From the NCBI RefSeq assembly GCF_003285265.1, contig NZ_CP030239.1:2066501-2130500 (forward strand): a stretch of DNA of 64,000 nt, in the 5' to 3' direction. Made by a program: the position numbers and the translations under genes. The first letter of the stretch is position 1; each line of letters starts with the position of its first letter. Below the pieces are notes generated by a model. The model did not search any database. It was not told the DNA's origin and worked only from the letters and a program-made list of their open reading frames with translations. The stretch comes from Paracoccus mutanolyticus. GTDB taxonomy: Bacteria > Pseudomonadota > Alphaproteobacteria > Rhodobacterales > Rhodobacteraceae. Shown one piece after another: positions 52,126 through 63,842 of this stretch.

Positions 52126-55058
52126 ATGACCACCGAGAACGGACCCTTCCGCCTGCCGCGCGGCGGCCGCCTGATCGATCGCGCCTATCAACTGCCGTTC
52201 CGTTTCGACGGCCGCCATCTGCGCGGGCTGGCGGGCGACACGCTGGCCTCGGCGCTGCTGGCGAACGGCCAGCTGATGATGGGCCGCAGCTTCAAGTATC
52301 ACCGGCCGCGCGGCCCCGTCGCCAGCGGCGCCGAGGAACCGAACGCGCTGCTGGGCCTTGGCCAGGGCGGCCGGTTCGAGCCGAACCAGCGCGCCACGAC
52401 GACGCCCCTGGTCGGCGGCATGGTCACGACCAGCCAGAACTGCTGGCCCAGCCTGAACGTCGATATCGGCGCGGTGAACAACTGGCTGTACCGCTTCCTG
52501 CCGGCGGGCTTCTACTACAAGACCTTCATCCATCCCCGCGCGGCCTGGAAGCACCTGTTCGAGCCGATCATCCGCCGCTCGGCGGGTCTCGGCAAGGCCC
52601 CGACCGAGGCCGACCCGGACAGCTATGAACAGGCTTATGCCCATGCCGACCTGGTGGTGGTGGGAGGCGGCATCGCCGGCCTGACCGCCGCGCTCGAGGC
52701 CGGTCGCGCGGGCAAGACGGTGATCGTGCTGGAACAGATGCCGGTGTTCGGGGGCCGCACGCCCACGGACCACGAAGGCGGGCAGGGGCGCATCGACGCG
52801 GTCCTGGCCGAACTGCGGACGCTGCCCAATGTCACGCTGCGCCGCTCGACGATGGCGACCGGGCTTTACGACCACGGCTATCTGCTGGCGCGCGAGGCGG
52901 TGGCCGACCACGACCCGAACGCCGGCCTGCCCCGCCAGCGCCTGTGGCGCATCCGCGCGGGCCATGTGATCGTGGCCTCGGGCGCGCTGGAACGGCCGCT
53001 CAGCTTTGCCGGCAACGACGTGCCGGGCGTGATGCTGGCCTCGGCCGTGCGCGACTTCATCAAGGATTACGGCGTGGCGCCGGGCCGGCGCATCGTCGTG
53101 GTCACGAACAACGACGACGCCTATCGCACCGCGCTGGCGGCGCTGGACGCCGGGCTTGAGGTCCTGTCGTGATCGACGCCCGCCCGCAGGCTAATGGCGC
53201 GCTGCCCGAGGCCCTGCGCGCCCGTGGCGTGCGCATCCTGACCGGCAGCGCCGTTGCCGGCATCAAGGGCGGCCAGGCGGTCGAGGCGGTCAAGCTCTGC
53301 GCCCATTCGGGCAGCGGCGAGGTCACCGAGACCATCGAGGCCGATTGCGTCGCCATGTCCGGCGGCTGGTCCCCGGTGGTCCATTTCTGGAGCCATTGCG
53401 GCGGCAAGCTCTCCTGGTCCGAGGATCAGGCGATGTTCTACCCCGACACCGCCCGCCCGCCGACCGGGGCGGACGGCCAGGCGATGGCGACCCCCGTGGG
53501 CGCCGCCGCGGGCGATCTGCTGGTCGCAGAGGCCACCGGCGCCGAGGCCGAGCAGCCCCTGCTGCCGGTCTGGGTCATGCCGCAGAACGCGACCCGCAAG
53601 ATGAAGTTCAAGATGTGGCTGGACTTCCAGAACGACGTGACGGTCTCGGACGTCAAGCTGGCCTATGTGGAAAACATGCGCGTCGAGCACCTGAAGCGCT
53701 GGACCACGCTGGGCATGGCGACCGACCAGGGCAAGGTCAGCAACGTCAACGGCGCTGGCCGTGCTGGCGAACGCGCTGGCCAGTCGATCCCGCAGACCGG
53801 CACCACGACCTTCCGCCCGCCCTATACGCCGCTGACGCTGGGCACCATCGCGGCCGAGGCGCGGCGCGATCTGTTCCAGCCGCTGCGCAAGACCGCGATC
53901 CATGGCTGGCACGAGGCGCATGGCGCCTTCTTCGAGCCCGTGGGCCACTGGCGCCGGCCCTATTGCTATCCGAAGGCGGGCGAAAGCCATCACGACGCGG
54001 TGGCGCGGGAAATCCGGGCGGTGCGGGCCTCGGTCGGCACGCTCGACGCCTCGACCCTGGGCAAGATCATCGTCAAGGGCCCGGACGCCGGCAAGTTCCT
54101 CGACATGATGTATACCGGCATGATGTCGACCCTGCCCATCGGCAAGTGCCGCTATGGCCTGATCTGCAACGAGAACGGCTTCCTGAACGACGACGGCGTG
54201 GCCGCGCGCCTGTCCGAGGACACCTGGCTCGTGCACACCACGACCGGCGGCGCCGACCGCATGCACGCCCATATGGAAGACTGGCTGCAATGCGAATGGT
54301 GGGACTGGAAGGTCTATACCGCCAACGTGACCGAGCAATGGTCGCAGGTCGCCGTGGTCGGTCCCAAGGCTCGCACCCTGCTGGAGCGCCTGGGCGGGAC
54401 CATCGACCTGTCGGCCGAGGCGCTGCCCTTCATGGGCTGGGCCGAGGGCGAGATCGCCGGGATCCCCGCGCGGATCTATCGCATCAGCTTCTCGGGCGAG
54501 TTGTCCTTCGAGGTGGCGGTGCCGGCCAAGCGCGGCCTGGAGCTTTGGGAAAAGCTGCACGAGGCCGGGCGCGACCTGAACGTGACCCCCTACGGCACCG
54601 AGGCGATGCATGTCATGCGCGCCGAAAAGGGCTTCATCATGATCGGCGACGAAACCGACGGCACGGTGATCCCGCAGGATCTGGGCATGTCCTGGGCGAT
54701 ATCCAAGAAAAAGCCCGACTATATCGGCAAGCGCGCGCAGGAGCGGTCCTTCATGGCCAATCCCGACCGCTGGAAGCTGGTCGGCCTGGAAAGCGTCGAT
54801 GGCCGGGTGCTGCCTGACGGCGTCTATGCCGTGGCCCCGGGCGTCAACGCCAATGGCCAGCGCAACACGCAGGGCCGCGTGACCTCGACCTACCTGTCGC
54901 CCACGCTGAACAAGCCCATCGCCATGGGTCTGGTGCTGCACGGCCCCGACCGCATGGGCGAGGTGCTGGAGTTCCCGGTGCAGGGCGCGGAAACCTACAA
55001 GGCGCGGATCGTCGATCCGGTGTTCTATGACAAGGAAGGGAGCCGGGCGAATGGCTGA
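52126..55058 (+). CDS. soxA: Sarcosine oxidase, alpha subunit (frameshift near 53165 and a scrambled patch near 53750)
   Basis: About 980 residues. N-terminal 2Fe-2S-type/BFD fold (SALLANGQLMMGRSFKYHRPRG), NAD-binding domain (LVVVGGGIAGLTAALEAGRAG) and a C-terminal folate-binding aminomethyltransferase domain (from about TLDASTLGKIIVKGPDAGKF). One base is missing near 53165 (EVPVVIDARP expected). At 53748-53792 the expected LAVLANALGQS reads as nonsense but the frame recovers. It overlaps soxG by eight bases. Confidence 0.95.
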
Positions 55059-55569
55059 GGCGCTGGCACGAATCACCGAACTGACCGACCTGGGCATGAT
55101 CCAGATCCGCGCCGATCTGGACCGGGCCGGGGACGCCATCGCCGGCGCGGCCGGGCTTGCGGTCCCGGCCCAGACCTCGGCCACGGCGGACGGCAGCCGC
55201 ACCCTGCTGTGGATGTCGCCGGACGAACTGCTGCTGGTCCTGCCCCGGGCCGAAACGGCCGGGGCGCTGACCGCGCTGACCGACGCGCTGGCGACCGAAC
55301 ATTCGCTGGTCCTCGACGTCAGCGACATGCGCGCGGCCTTTGCCGTCGAGGGACCGAAGGCCGAACAGGTGCTGATGAAGCTTTGCCCCGCGGACATCGC
55401 GTCGATGCCTGACGATGGCGTGCGCCGCACCCGCGCGGCCCAGGTCGCCTGCGGGCTGTGGCGCACGGGCCAGGGCTATGTGCTGATCGGCTTCCGCTCG
55501 GTCGGGGATTACATCGGCGGGCTGCTCAGGAATGCGGCGCGGCCAGGGACGCATCTGGACCCGCGCTGA
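55051..55569 (+). CDS. soxG: Sarcosine oxidase, gamma subunit
   Basis: 172 residues, GcvT-like small subunit: MIQIRADLDRAGDAIAGAAG, LLWMSPDELLLVLPR, DVSDMRAAFAVEGPKAEQVL and the C-terminal SVGDYIGGLLRNA. It completes the SoxBDAG set. Frame intact. Confidence 0.95.
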   Translation: MAEALARITELTDLGMIQIRADLDRAGDAIAGAAGLAVPAQTSATADGSRTLLWMSPDELLLVLPRAETAGALTALTDALATEHSLVLDVSDMRAAFAVEGPKAEQVLMKLCPADIASMPDDGVRRTRAAQVACGLWRTGQGYVLIGFRSVGDYIGGLLRNAARPGTHLDPR

Positions 55570-55640
55570 CCTGCGCTTCGTGTCTTGTCGCGGCGCGCGG
55601 CGCGGCTATGGATAGGGCGACCCTTGCCAGAAGTTCCGCC

Positions 55641-56099
55641 ATGCGCCGTCTGTTGCCCTGCCTGCCCCTTCTTCTGTCCCTCGCGGCCTGCGTTTCCTCC
55701 GCTCCGCCGCCGCAGCCTGCGCCGCCGCCCCTGGCGCCGGGCGCGCTGCGGGTGATGATGTGCGAGATCCGGGACGAAAGCGGCACCGGCTGGGTGCCGG
55801 GCTTTCTGATGCGACGCGCCATCCCCGGTGCTGGGAACGCGATGAGATCGTCTTCGACCCGATCCATTACCTTCCGCTGATCGAGCAGAAGATCAATGCG
55901 CTCGACCAGGCAGCACCGTTGCAGGGCTGGGACCTACCAGAGGAGTTCGCCACGTTGCGCCGGCCGATATGCCGCGCGGCTGGACTATCGGCTGACCGTG
56001 TCGAAGTCGGACGGAGCGGCGCAGGTCACGGCCGTCGCCGAAGGCTATGACAACATCATGCACGGCCAGGGCCGCTGCCTTTCGCCCGCCGAGGGCTGA
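55641..56099 (+). CDS. Lipoprotein of unknown function (two frameshifts)
   Basis: Signal peptide with lipobox LAAC (LLPCLPLLLSLAAC), then a Pro-rich linker and MMCEIRDESGTGWVPGF. Shifts near 55815 and 55965 join ERDEIVFDPIHYLPLIEQKI and the tail RLTVSKSDGAAQVTAVAEGY to the TGA at 56097-56099. About 152 residues. Not recognised. Confidence 0.7.
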
Positions 56100-56115
56100 C
56101 CCCGGAACCCCGGGG
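56100..56115 (+). terminator. Small GC hairpin after the lipoprotein gene
   Basis: CCCCGG-AACC-CCGGGG, a six-base stem with a tetraloop, begins at the base after the stop codon. No T-run follows, so termination is only a guess. Confidence 0.35.
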
Positions 56116-56200
56116 GACCGGAACCCCGCCCCGCGCCCCGCGTTGGTGCGCCGGCGGCAGGACTTGCATCCGGGCTTTCCCCGGCGCATGTTCCATGTCA

Positions 56201-56221
56201 GAAACCGTTTCCGAAACCGTT
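56201..56221 (+). promoter_or_regulatory. GAAACCGTT direct repeats before sodB
   Basis: GAAACCGTT occurs at 56201-56209 and 56213-56221, a 12-base period, ending 16 bases before the sodB ATG. The middle, GTTTC-C-GAAAC, is also an inverted repeat. It may be a regulator site on the sodB leader; no promoter boxes are clear around it. Confidence 0.4.
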
Positions 56222-56237
56222 GGAAAGGAAATCGAAA

Positions 56238-56837
56238 ATGGCCTTCACGCTTCCCGATCTTCCCTATGCCCATGACGCGCTGGCCGCGGGCGGCATGTCG
56301 AAAGAGACGCTGGAATACCACCACGACAAGCACCACAAGGCCTATGTCGACAAGCTGAACGAGCTGGTCGCCGGCACCGAATGGGAAGGCAAAAGCCTTG
56401 AGGACATCGTCACCGGCACCTACCAGTCGGGCGCCGTGGCGCAGAACGGCATCTTCAACAACGCCAGCCAGCACTGGAACCATACCCAGTTCTGGGAAAT
56501 GATGGCCCCGAACCCCGGCGCCATCCCGGGCGAACTGGAAAAGGCGATCACCGAATCCTTCGGCTCGGTCGAGGACTTCAAGAAGAAGTTCTCGGAAGCC
56601 GGCGTCGGCCAGTTCGGCTCGGGCTGGGCTTGGCTCGTCAAGGACAAGGACGGCAGCCTGAAGATCGCCAAGACCGAGAACGGCGTGAACCCGCTCTGCT
56701 TCGGCCAGACCGCGCTGCTGGGCTGCGACGTGTGGGAACACAGCTACTACATCGACTTCCGCAACGCGCGGCCGAAATATCTGGAAAACTTCCTGAACAA
56801 TCTGGTGAACTGGGAAAACGTGGCCTCGCGCCTCTGA
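56238..56837 (+). CDS. sodB: Superoxide dismutase, Fe/Mn type
   Basis: 199 residues. Metal ligands by family: His28 (LEYHHDKHHKAY), the histidine in SQHWNHTQFW, and Asp/His in DVWEHSYYIDF. GSGWAWLV is typical. Probably iron-loaded as in related alphaproteobacteria, but metal use is inferred. ATG at 56238 follows AAAGGAAA. Followed by a clear intrinsic terminator. Confidence 0.96.
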   Translation: MAFTLPDLPYAHDALAAGGMSKETLEYHHDKHHKAYVDKLNELVAGTEWEGKSLEDIVTGTYQSGAVAQNGIFNNASQHWNHTQFWEMMAPNPGAIPGELEKAITESFGSVEDFKKKFSEAGVGQFGSGWAWLVKDKDGSLKIAKTENGVNPLCFGQTALLGCDVWEHSYYIDFRNARPKYLENFLNNLVNWENVASRL

Positions 56838-56859
56838 CCCGCTTGCCGACCGAAAGGGA

Positions 56860-56887
56860 AAGGCCCGCCCCCGCAGGCGGGCCTTTT
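56860..56887 (+). terminator. Intrinsic terminator of sodB
   Basis: AAGGCCCGCC and GGCGGGCCTT form a ten-base perfect stem around CCCGCA, followed by TTTT. This is the clearest rho-independent terminator in the window, 23 bases after the sodB stop. Confidence 0.92.
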
Positions 56888-56890
56888 GCC

Positions 56891-56913
56891 ATTCTTTCGT
56901 GTCCAAATATCCC
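56891..56913. repeat. Diverged single arm of the dispersed repeat (copy E)
   Basis: Directly after the sodB terminator, CCAAATATCCC (56903-56913) is the reverse complement of GGGATATTTGG, close to the GGGTATTTG core of copies A-D. The inner part (ATTCTTTCGTG) differs from all others. No pairing arm is visible. Confidence 0.5.
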
Positions 56914-57035
56914 GGGGGGAGCGTCCGGCCGGCCCCGTTCAGGGGCAGGCCGGACGCGGGGGGCAGCGCCCCCCGCGCCGCGCTTGCCAATCCCGGGGAA
57001 CCGGCGCATGAGAGGCGCCGCGAAAGGATCGGCAG

Positions 57036-57941
57036 ATGAGCGAACGGACCAAGGGCTTCTGGGCAATGATCGGCGTCTGCGTGGTCTGGGGCCTTTCGCC
57101 GATCTTCTATCACGCGCTGGCGGGCGTCCCGGTGATCGAGGTGCTGATCCACCGCACCCTGTGGTCGCTGCTGCTGTTCGTCCTGATCCTGGCCTGGCAA
57201 GGCCGGCTTGCCGAGTTCCGGCGCGCGATGAGCGGGCGTTACCTGGGCCAGCTGGGCTTCGCGGCGGCGATGATCTCGGTCAACTGGGGGCTGTTCATCT
57301 GGGCGGTGCAGTCGGGCCATGTCATGCAAAGCTCGCTGGGCTACTACATCTTTCCGCTGGTCGCAGTGCTGATGGGCATGGTCTTTTTCGGCGAAAGGCT
57401 CAGCCCGCTGCAGGCGGCCGCGGTGATCCTGGCGGCGCTTGCCGTGCTCCTGCTGACCTGGGGCCTGGGCGTCGCGCCCTGGATCAGCCTGGCCCTGGCG
57501 GTCAGCTTCGGCTTTTACGGCATGGCCAAGAAGGCGCTGCCGATGGGTCCGGTCCTGTCGGTCGCCTGCGAGGTGGCGATCCTGACGCCCTTTGCGTTGG
57601 CTTGGCTGGCGCTGCAGGGCGCGGGCTGGCTGCCCGGCGGACTTGCCGAGCCCATGGCCTTCGGGACCGACCTGCGGGCCAGCCTGCTGCTTGCGGCCTC
57701 GGGCGTGGTCACGGCGCTGCCGCTTATCCTGTTCAGCTACGCCTCGCGCCGGCTCGAGATGGCGACGCAAGGGCTGATGCTTTACCTGAACCCGACGCTG
57801 CAGTTCTTCTGCGCCGTCGCCATCTTCGGCGAGGCGGTGACGGGCTGGCACCTGACCGCATTCGCCATGATCTGGACCGCGCTTGCGCTTTATTCCGCCG
57901 CCTCGCTGTGGCAGGCGCGGACGGCGCGCCGGCAGGCGTGA
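57036..57941 (+). CDS. rarD: RarD-type EamA-family transporter
   Basis: 301 residues with ten predicted membrane helices in two EamA halves. VVWGLSPIFYHAL, HRTLWSLLLFVLILAW, NWGLFIWAVQSGH and SLGYYIFPLVAVLMG are typical of RarD, named for a chloramphenicol-sensitivity phenotype. Substrate unknown. Single gene, 34 bases after GGCGCATGAGAGGCGCC, a small palindrome upstream. Confidence 0.88.
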   Translation: MSERTKGFWAMIGVCVVWGLSPIFYHALAGVPVIEVLIHRTLWSLLLFVLILAWQGRLAEFRRAMSGRYLGQLGFAAAMISVNWGLFIWAVQSGHVMQSSLGYYIFPLVAVLMGMVFFGERLSPLQAAAVILAALAVLLLTWGLGVAPWISLALAVSFGFYGMAKKALPMGPVLSVACEVAILTPFALAWLALQGAGWLPGGLAEPMAFGTDLRASLLLAASGVVTALPLILFSYASRRLEMATQGLMLYLNPTLQFFCAVAIFGEAVTGWHLTAFAMIWTALALYSAASLWQARTARRQA

Positions 57942-58033
57942 TCGGGCGGGGGCCTTCGGCGCCATTGGCAAACCGGCGCAAGCCCGTATAGAACAACGCC
58001 GAACGACACGGGCGCGACCACGACGGGGACAAG

Positions 58034-58729
58034 ATGGCCAACCAGAACGACAGCTTCATCGACGAGGTGACGGACGATCTGCGCCGCGACCGGCTGTTCC
58101 GCGCCTTTCGCCGCTTTGGCTGGATTGCCATCGTGCTGATCCTGGCGCTGGTGGGCGGTGCGGTCTGGCGCGAATACGCCGCCAGCCAGCGCGAGGCGCA
58201 GGCCCGCGCCTGGGGCGACGCCGTCCTGGCCGCGCAGGCCGAGGCCGACAAGGCTGCTGCGCTGTCGGCGGTCGACGCCCAGGGCTCTGCCGGGCGCAAG
58301 CTTCTGTCCGAGATGCTGGCCGCCGGCGCCGAGGTCGAGGCCGGCCTGTCCCAGAAGGCGGCCGAGCGGCTGCTGGCCGCGGCCGATGGCGTCAAGGACG
58401 ATCCGGTGCTGCACGATCTGGCCCAGCTCAAGGCGGTGATGGCGGCGGGGCCCGCGATGGACCCGGCCCGGCGCGACGCGCTGCTGTCGGAACTGTCCAA
58501 GCCCGGAGCGCCCTTCGAGCTGCTGGCACTGGAACAGAAGGCGGTCGCGCTGATCGGCGCCGGCCGCACCGAGGACGCGGTGGTGCTGATCCGCCAGATC
58601 CAGCAGCGGGACGGGCTTTCGGAACCCTTGCGCCGCCGCCTTGCCGAGATGATGATCGCGCTTGGCGCCGCGCCCGAGCAGCCCGCCGGACCGGGGCCCC
58701 AGACCATGACCGTGGCCCCTGCCGGCTGA
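58034..58729 (+). CDS. YfgM-like membrane-anchored TPR protein
   Basis: 231 residues: DSFIDEVTDDLRRDRLFRAF, a membrane helix (GWIAIVLILALVGGAVW, about 29-46) and helical repeats rich in Ala/Glu. Its place just before bamB and der matches the yfgM-bamB-der order, so a periplasmic chaperone role at the Sec translocon/BAM is inferred. Confidence 0.85.
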   Translation: MANQNDSFIDEVTDDLRRDRLFRAFRRFGWIAIVLILALVGGAVWREYAASQREAQARAWGDAVLAAQAEADKAAALSAVDAQGSAGRKLLSEMLAAGAEVEAGLSQKAAERLLAAADGVKDDPVLHDLAQLKAVMAAGPAMDPARRDALLSELSKPGAPFELLALEQKAVALIGAGRTEDAVVLIRQIQQRDGLSEPLRRRLAEMMIALGAAPEQPAGPGPQTMTVAPAG

Positions 58730-58804
58730 TCGCCGCGCCATGATACCAGAACCAAGGCCGGGGACGGCCGTGCCCGTCCCGCCCGCCAACTTGAGGAGAC
58801 AGCG

Positions 58805-60127
58805 ATGACACGGTTGCCCCTGATCGCCGCTTTGGCGGGCCTGACCGCCCTGGCTGCCTGCCAGCAAAAGGATTACATCCTGCCCGGCGAAAGGCTGGAC
58901 CCGCGCACCGTGCTTTCCCCAGAAAGCGGGCTGACGCAGGGGCGTGTCGCGCCGACCACCGCCGCCCTGTCGCTGCCGCCGGTGCGCGGCAACGCCGACT
59001 GGCCGCAGCGCGCGGGCGGTCCGGCGCATGTCTCGGGCAACATGGCGCTGGGGGCGGGGACCAGCCGGATCTGGTCTGCCAACATTGGCGCTGCCTCGGA
59101 CCGGCGCCACCGCGTCACCGCCGACCCGATCGTGGCGGCGGGGCTGGTCTTCGCGCTGGACAGCCAGTCCACCGTCACCGCCACCACCCCCGGCGGCGGC
59201 CGCGTCTGGAGCGTGGACCTGCGCCCGGCCGGCGAAAACGACCGCAGCGTGTCGGGCGGCGGCCTGGCCTTCGAGGACAACCGCGTCTTTGCCACCACCG
59301 GCTATGGCGAGCTTGTGGCGCTGGATGCCCGCACCGGCGGCGTCGCCTGGCGCCAGCGCGTCGGCGCCCCGATCGGCGGCGCCCCCACGGTCGCCAATGG
59401 CGTGGTCTATGTCATGGGCCGCGACGCCCAGGGCTGGGCCGTGCGCGCCAATGACGGCAAGGTGCTGTGGCAGGTGTCCGGCAACGACGGCATGGCCGGC
59501 GTGATGGGCGTGTCCTCCCCCGCCGTTGCCGGCTCGACCGTGGTCTTTCCCTATTCCACGGGCGAGCTGATGGGGGTCGAGCGCGACGGTGGCGGCCCGC
59601 TCTGGTCGGCCAATGTCGCGGGCACGCGGCTGGGCCGGGCCATCGGGCTGTTCCGCGACATGACGGGCGACCCGGTGATCCTGGGCGATACGGTCTATGC
59701 CGGCACCAGTTCGGGCCGGGTCGGGGCCTATGACCTGGCGACCGGCGCCATGAAATGGGAGGCGCCCGAGGGCGCGTCCAGCCCGCCCCTGGTCGCCGGC
59801 AACGCGGTCTTCCTGGTCAACGACCAGGCGCAGCTGATCCGGCTGGATGCCGCGAACGGCGGCCGGGTCTGGGCGCAGAAGCTGCCCTATTTCACCAGAC
59901 AGGTCGTGCGCAAGCAGGACAAGGTCTGGAACCACTACGGCCCGGTGCTGGCGGGGAACAAGCTTTACCTTGCCGGCTCGGACGGCTATCTGCGCGTCTT
60001 CGACCCCGCTTCGGGCGCCCTGATCGGCACGGCCGAGATCCCGGGCGGCGCCGCCGCGGCCCCGGCCGTCGCGGGCCAGACCCTTTATGTCGTCACCCAT
60101 GACGGCCAGTTGATCGCATACAGATGA
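58805..60127 (+). CDS. bamB: BamB-like outer membrane assembly lipoprotein
   Basis: 440 residues. Signal peptide with lipobox LAAC (Cys near residue 19), then an eight-bladed PQQ-type beta-propeller with repeated patterns such as [34 protein letters not shown] and [20 protein letters not shown]. BamB assists BamA in outer membrane protein insertion. ATGA overlap with der. Confidence 0.92.
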   Translation: MTRLPLIAALAGLTALAACQQKDYILPGERLDPRTVLSPESGLTQGRVAPTTAALSLPPVRGNADWPQRAGGPAHVSGNMALGAGTSRIWSANIGAASDRRHRVTADPIVAAGLVFALDSQSTVTATTPGGGRVWSVDLRPAGENDRSVSGGGLAFEDNRVFATTGYGELVALDARTGGVAWRQRVGAPIGGAPTVANGVVYVMGRDAQGWAVRANDGKVLWQVSGNDGMAGVMGVSSPAVAGSTVVFPYSTGELMGVERDGGGPLWSANVAGTRLGRAIGLFRDMTGDPVILGDTVYAGTSSGRVGAYDLATGAMKWEAPEGASSPPLVAGNAVFLVNDQAQLIRLDAANGGRVWAQKLPYFTRQVVRKQDKVWNHYGPVLAGNKLYLAGSDGYLRVFDPASGALIGTAEIPGGAAAAPAVAGQTLYVVTHDGQLIAYR

Positions 60128-61581
60128 GCTTTACCCTCGCCATCGTCGGGCGGCCGAACGTCGGCAAGTCCACCCTGTTCAACCGCCTGGTCGGCAAGCG
60201 CCTGGCCCTGGTCGACGACCAGCCCGGCGTGACCCGCGACTTGCGCGAAGGGCAGGGGCGCCTGGGCGACCTGCGCTTTATCGTGGTCGATTCGGCCGGC
60301 CTTGAAATGGCGGACGACGACAGCCTGCAAGGCCGCATGCGCCGCCTGACCGAACGCGCGGTGGACGAGGCGGACGTCTGCCTGTTCGTGATCGACGCCC
60401 GCGCGGGCGTGACCGCGGCCGACGAATACTTCGCCGACATCCTGCGCAAGCGCGCCAGGCACGTCATCCTGGCCGCCAACAAGGCCGAGGGCCGCGCCGG
60501 CGAATCCAGCGCGCTGGAGGCCTATGCCCTGGGCCTGGGCGAGCCTCTGCGCAGCAGCGCCGAGCCGGCGAGGGGTGGACGATCTTTATCGCGCGCTGGT
60601 TCCGCTGGCCGAAGAATTCGAGGCCGCGAATGCCAGCAGGCCCCCGAAACCGATGTCGACGTGGCCGAGGATGACGACGAAAGCTGGCGTCCCAGCGCGG
60701 CGAAGCCCCTGCAGATCGCCGTCATCGGCCGCCCCAACGCGGGCAAGTCCACGCTGATCAACAAGATCCTGGGCGAGGATCGCCTGCTGACCGGCCCCGA
60801 GGCCGGGATCACCCGCGATTCGATCAGCGTCGCCACCGATTTCATGGGTACGCCGGTACGCATCTTCGACACCGCCGGGATGCGGAAGAAGGCCCGGATC
60901 AGCGACAAGGTGGAAAAGCTCTCGGTCGCCGACGGACTGCGCGCGGTGCGTTTCGCCGAAGTGGTCGTCGTGCTGCTGGATGTGGGCATCCCGTTCGAGC
61001 AGCAGGACCTGCGCATCGCCGATTTCGCCGAAAGCGAAGGCCGCGCCGTGGTCATCGCCGCGAACAAATGGGACCTCGAGGACGACAAACCGCACAAGCT
61101 GAACGAATTGCGCGAGGCGTTCGAGCGCCTGCTGCCGCAGCTCAAGGGCGCGCCGCTGGTCACGGTGTCCGCGCGCACCGGCAAGGGGCTGGACCGGCTG
61201 CACAACGCCATCCTGAAGGCGCACGAGGTCTGGAACCGCCGTGTGCCGACCGCGCGGCTGAACCAGTGGCTGGGCGCCATGACCGAGGCGCATCCGCCGC
61301 CCGCGCCCGGCGGGCGCCGCATCCGGCTGCGCTACATGACGCAAGTCAGGACCCGGCCGCCGGCCTTCGTGGTCATGGCGACGCATGTGGACAAGCTGCC
61401 CGACAGCTATCAGCGCTATCTGGTGAACGGGCTGCGCGCCGATTTCGACATGCCCGGTACGCCGATCCGGCTGACCTTCCGCGACCAGGGGACCAAGAAC
61501 CCCTACAAGGACAAGGCCGACAAGATCAACCAGTCCGGCGCACTGTCCAAGCACAGGCACCGGCAAAAGCCCAAGGCCTAG
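60124..61581 (+). CDS. der: Ribosome-associated GTPase Der (scrambled patch 60548-60635)
   Basis: 485 residues with two GTPase domains and a KH-like end, required for 50S assembly. First P-loop GRPNVGKST at 9-17, second GRPNAGKST near 203. Between the domains, residues about 142-172 are nonsense; the other frame reads [20 protein letters not shown], so two indels that cancel are likely. The C-terminus ([19 protein letters not shown]) is typical. Convergent with the next gene. Confidence 0.94.
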   Translation: MSFTLAIVGRPNVGKSTLFNRLVGKRLALVDDQPGVTRDLREGQGRLGDLRFIVVDSAGLEMADDDSLQGRMRRLTERAVDEADVCLFVIDARAGVTAADEYFADILRKRARHVILAANKAEGRAGESSALEAYALGLGEPLRSSAEPARGGRSLSRAGSAGRRIRGRECQQAPETDVDVAEDDDESWRPSAAKPLQIAVIGRPNAGKSTLINKILGEDRLLTGPEAGITRDSISVATDFMGTPVRIFDTAGMRKKARISDKVEKLSVADGLRAVRFAEVVVVLLDVGIPFEQQDLRIADFAESEGRAVVIAANKWDLEDDKPHKLNELREAFERLLPQLKGAPLVTVSARTGKGLDRLHNAILKAHEVWNRRVPTARLNQWLGAMTEAHPPPAPGGRRIRLRYMTQVRTRPPAFVVMATHVDKLPDSYQRYLVNGLRADFDMPGTPIRLTFRDQGTKNPYKDKADKINQSGALSKHRHRQKPKA

Positions 61582-62417
61582 GTCGCCGCCTGCACCAAGC
61601 CAAAGACGATGACCGCGATGGCCAGGACCGCCAGCGTCGCCAGCGCCGCATTGACGGTCACGGTGCTGGCGGCCAGCGCGACCAGCCCCCAAAGCACCGC
61701 CAGGCTGAAGCCGATGGTGCGCCCCATCCGCAACTGCACGCTCAGCGCCGCAAGCGCGGCCAGCGCCAGGCCCACGGTGGCGGCCAGGGTCAGGGGCGCG
61801 CCCAGCTTGCGTTGCAGCAGGGCGATGAACAGGGCGAATGTCACCATCGTGGCCCAGCCCGCCACAAAGCCCAGGGGGTTGCTTTGTTGCCGCAGCTTGC
61901 CCTGGCGGGTGCCGCGCAGGGCGGCCGCCAGGAACCGCCAGGCTGAGCGCTCGACCCGGAAGGCCGCCAGCGGGGACTTGGGAAACAGCCAGGGCCAGAC
62001 TGCGCCGGCCACCAGCCCGATGATCGCCGGGGCATGTTCGGCCAAGCTGTCGTCGCGCCGGTGCAGTTCCAGGATCTGACGCGGCGGCGGCGGGCCCGAG
62101 GCGCCCGCCCGTAGCCTGCGGCCCAGCCGGTCGCGCAGCGCGGCCTCGGCCGTGCGCAGGCGCTGGGTTTCCTGCAACCGATAGGCCGCGTGATAAAGCA
62201 GCGCAGCAATGGCCAGCGCCATCAGCGACCCCATCGCCAGATTCGGGGGCCGCAGGAACAGGCCGACGATATCGACCCCGGGCAGGGGGCCGCCCGAAAG
62301 CGGATCAAGGGAAGCGGACCCCCGTGGCGGCGAGCGGGGGATCATCGCATAGGCCAGCAGGCTGGCCACGAATGCCAGCGTCGCTACAATCAGAAGATGG
62401 CCGCCAGCTCGTCTCAT
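61578..62417 (-). CDS. Multi-helix membrane protein, unknown function
   Basis: About 279 residues from the ATG at 62415-62417; a GTG at 62439-62441 would add eight. Hydrophobic segments near residues 8-26, 60-80, 135-155, 190-210, 215-235 and 245-275, with a charged stretch (about 85-125). I do not recognise a family. It converges with der, stop codons overlapping. Confidence 0.7.
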   Translation of the reverse strand: MRRAGGHLLIVATLAFVASLLAYAMIPRSPPRGSASLDPLSGGPLPGVDIVGLFLRPPNLAMGSLMALAIAALLYHAAYRLQETQRLRTAEAALRDRLGRRLRAGASGPPPPRQILELHRRDDSLAEHAPAIIGLVAGAVWPWLFPKSPLAAFRVERSAWRFLAAALRGTRQGKLRQQSNPLGFVAGWATMVTFALFIALLQRKLGAPLTLAATVGLALAALAALSVQLRMGRTIGFSLAVLWGLVALAASTVTVNAALATLAVLAIAVIVFGLVQAAT

Positions 62418-62489
62418 GCCATCGGAACGCCCGGCAGCCACGCCGGTTTCGCCCCATCGCGGAGCGGCTGACGATTAATCTGCCGGGCC

Positions 62490-63780
<1,291 letters not shown>

Positions 63781-63842
63781 GACGGTTCCTCATCAGGTTC
63801 ACGCGGCCCCAGATAGCGCAAGCCCAGGCAGGGCGAAAGCCT

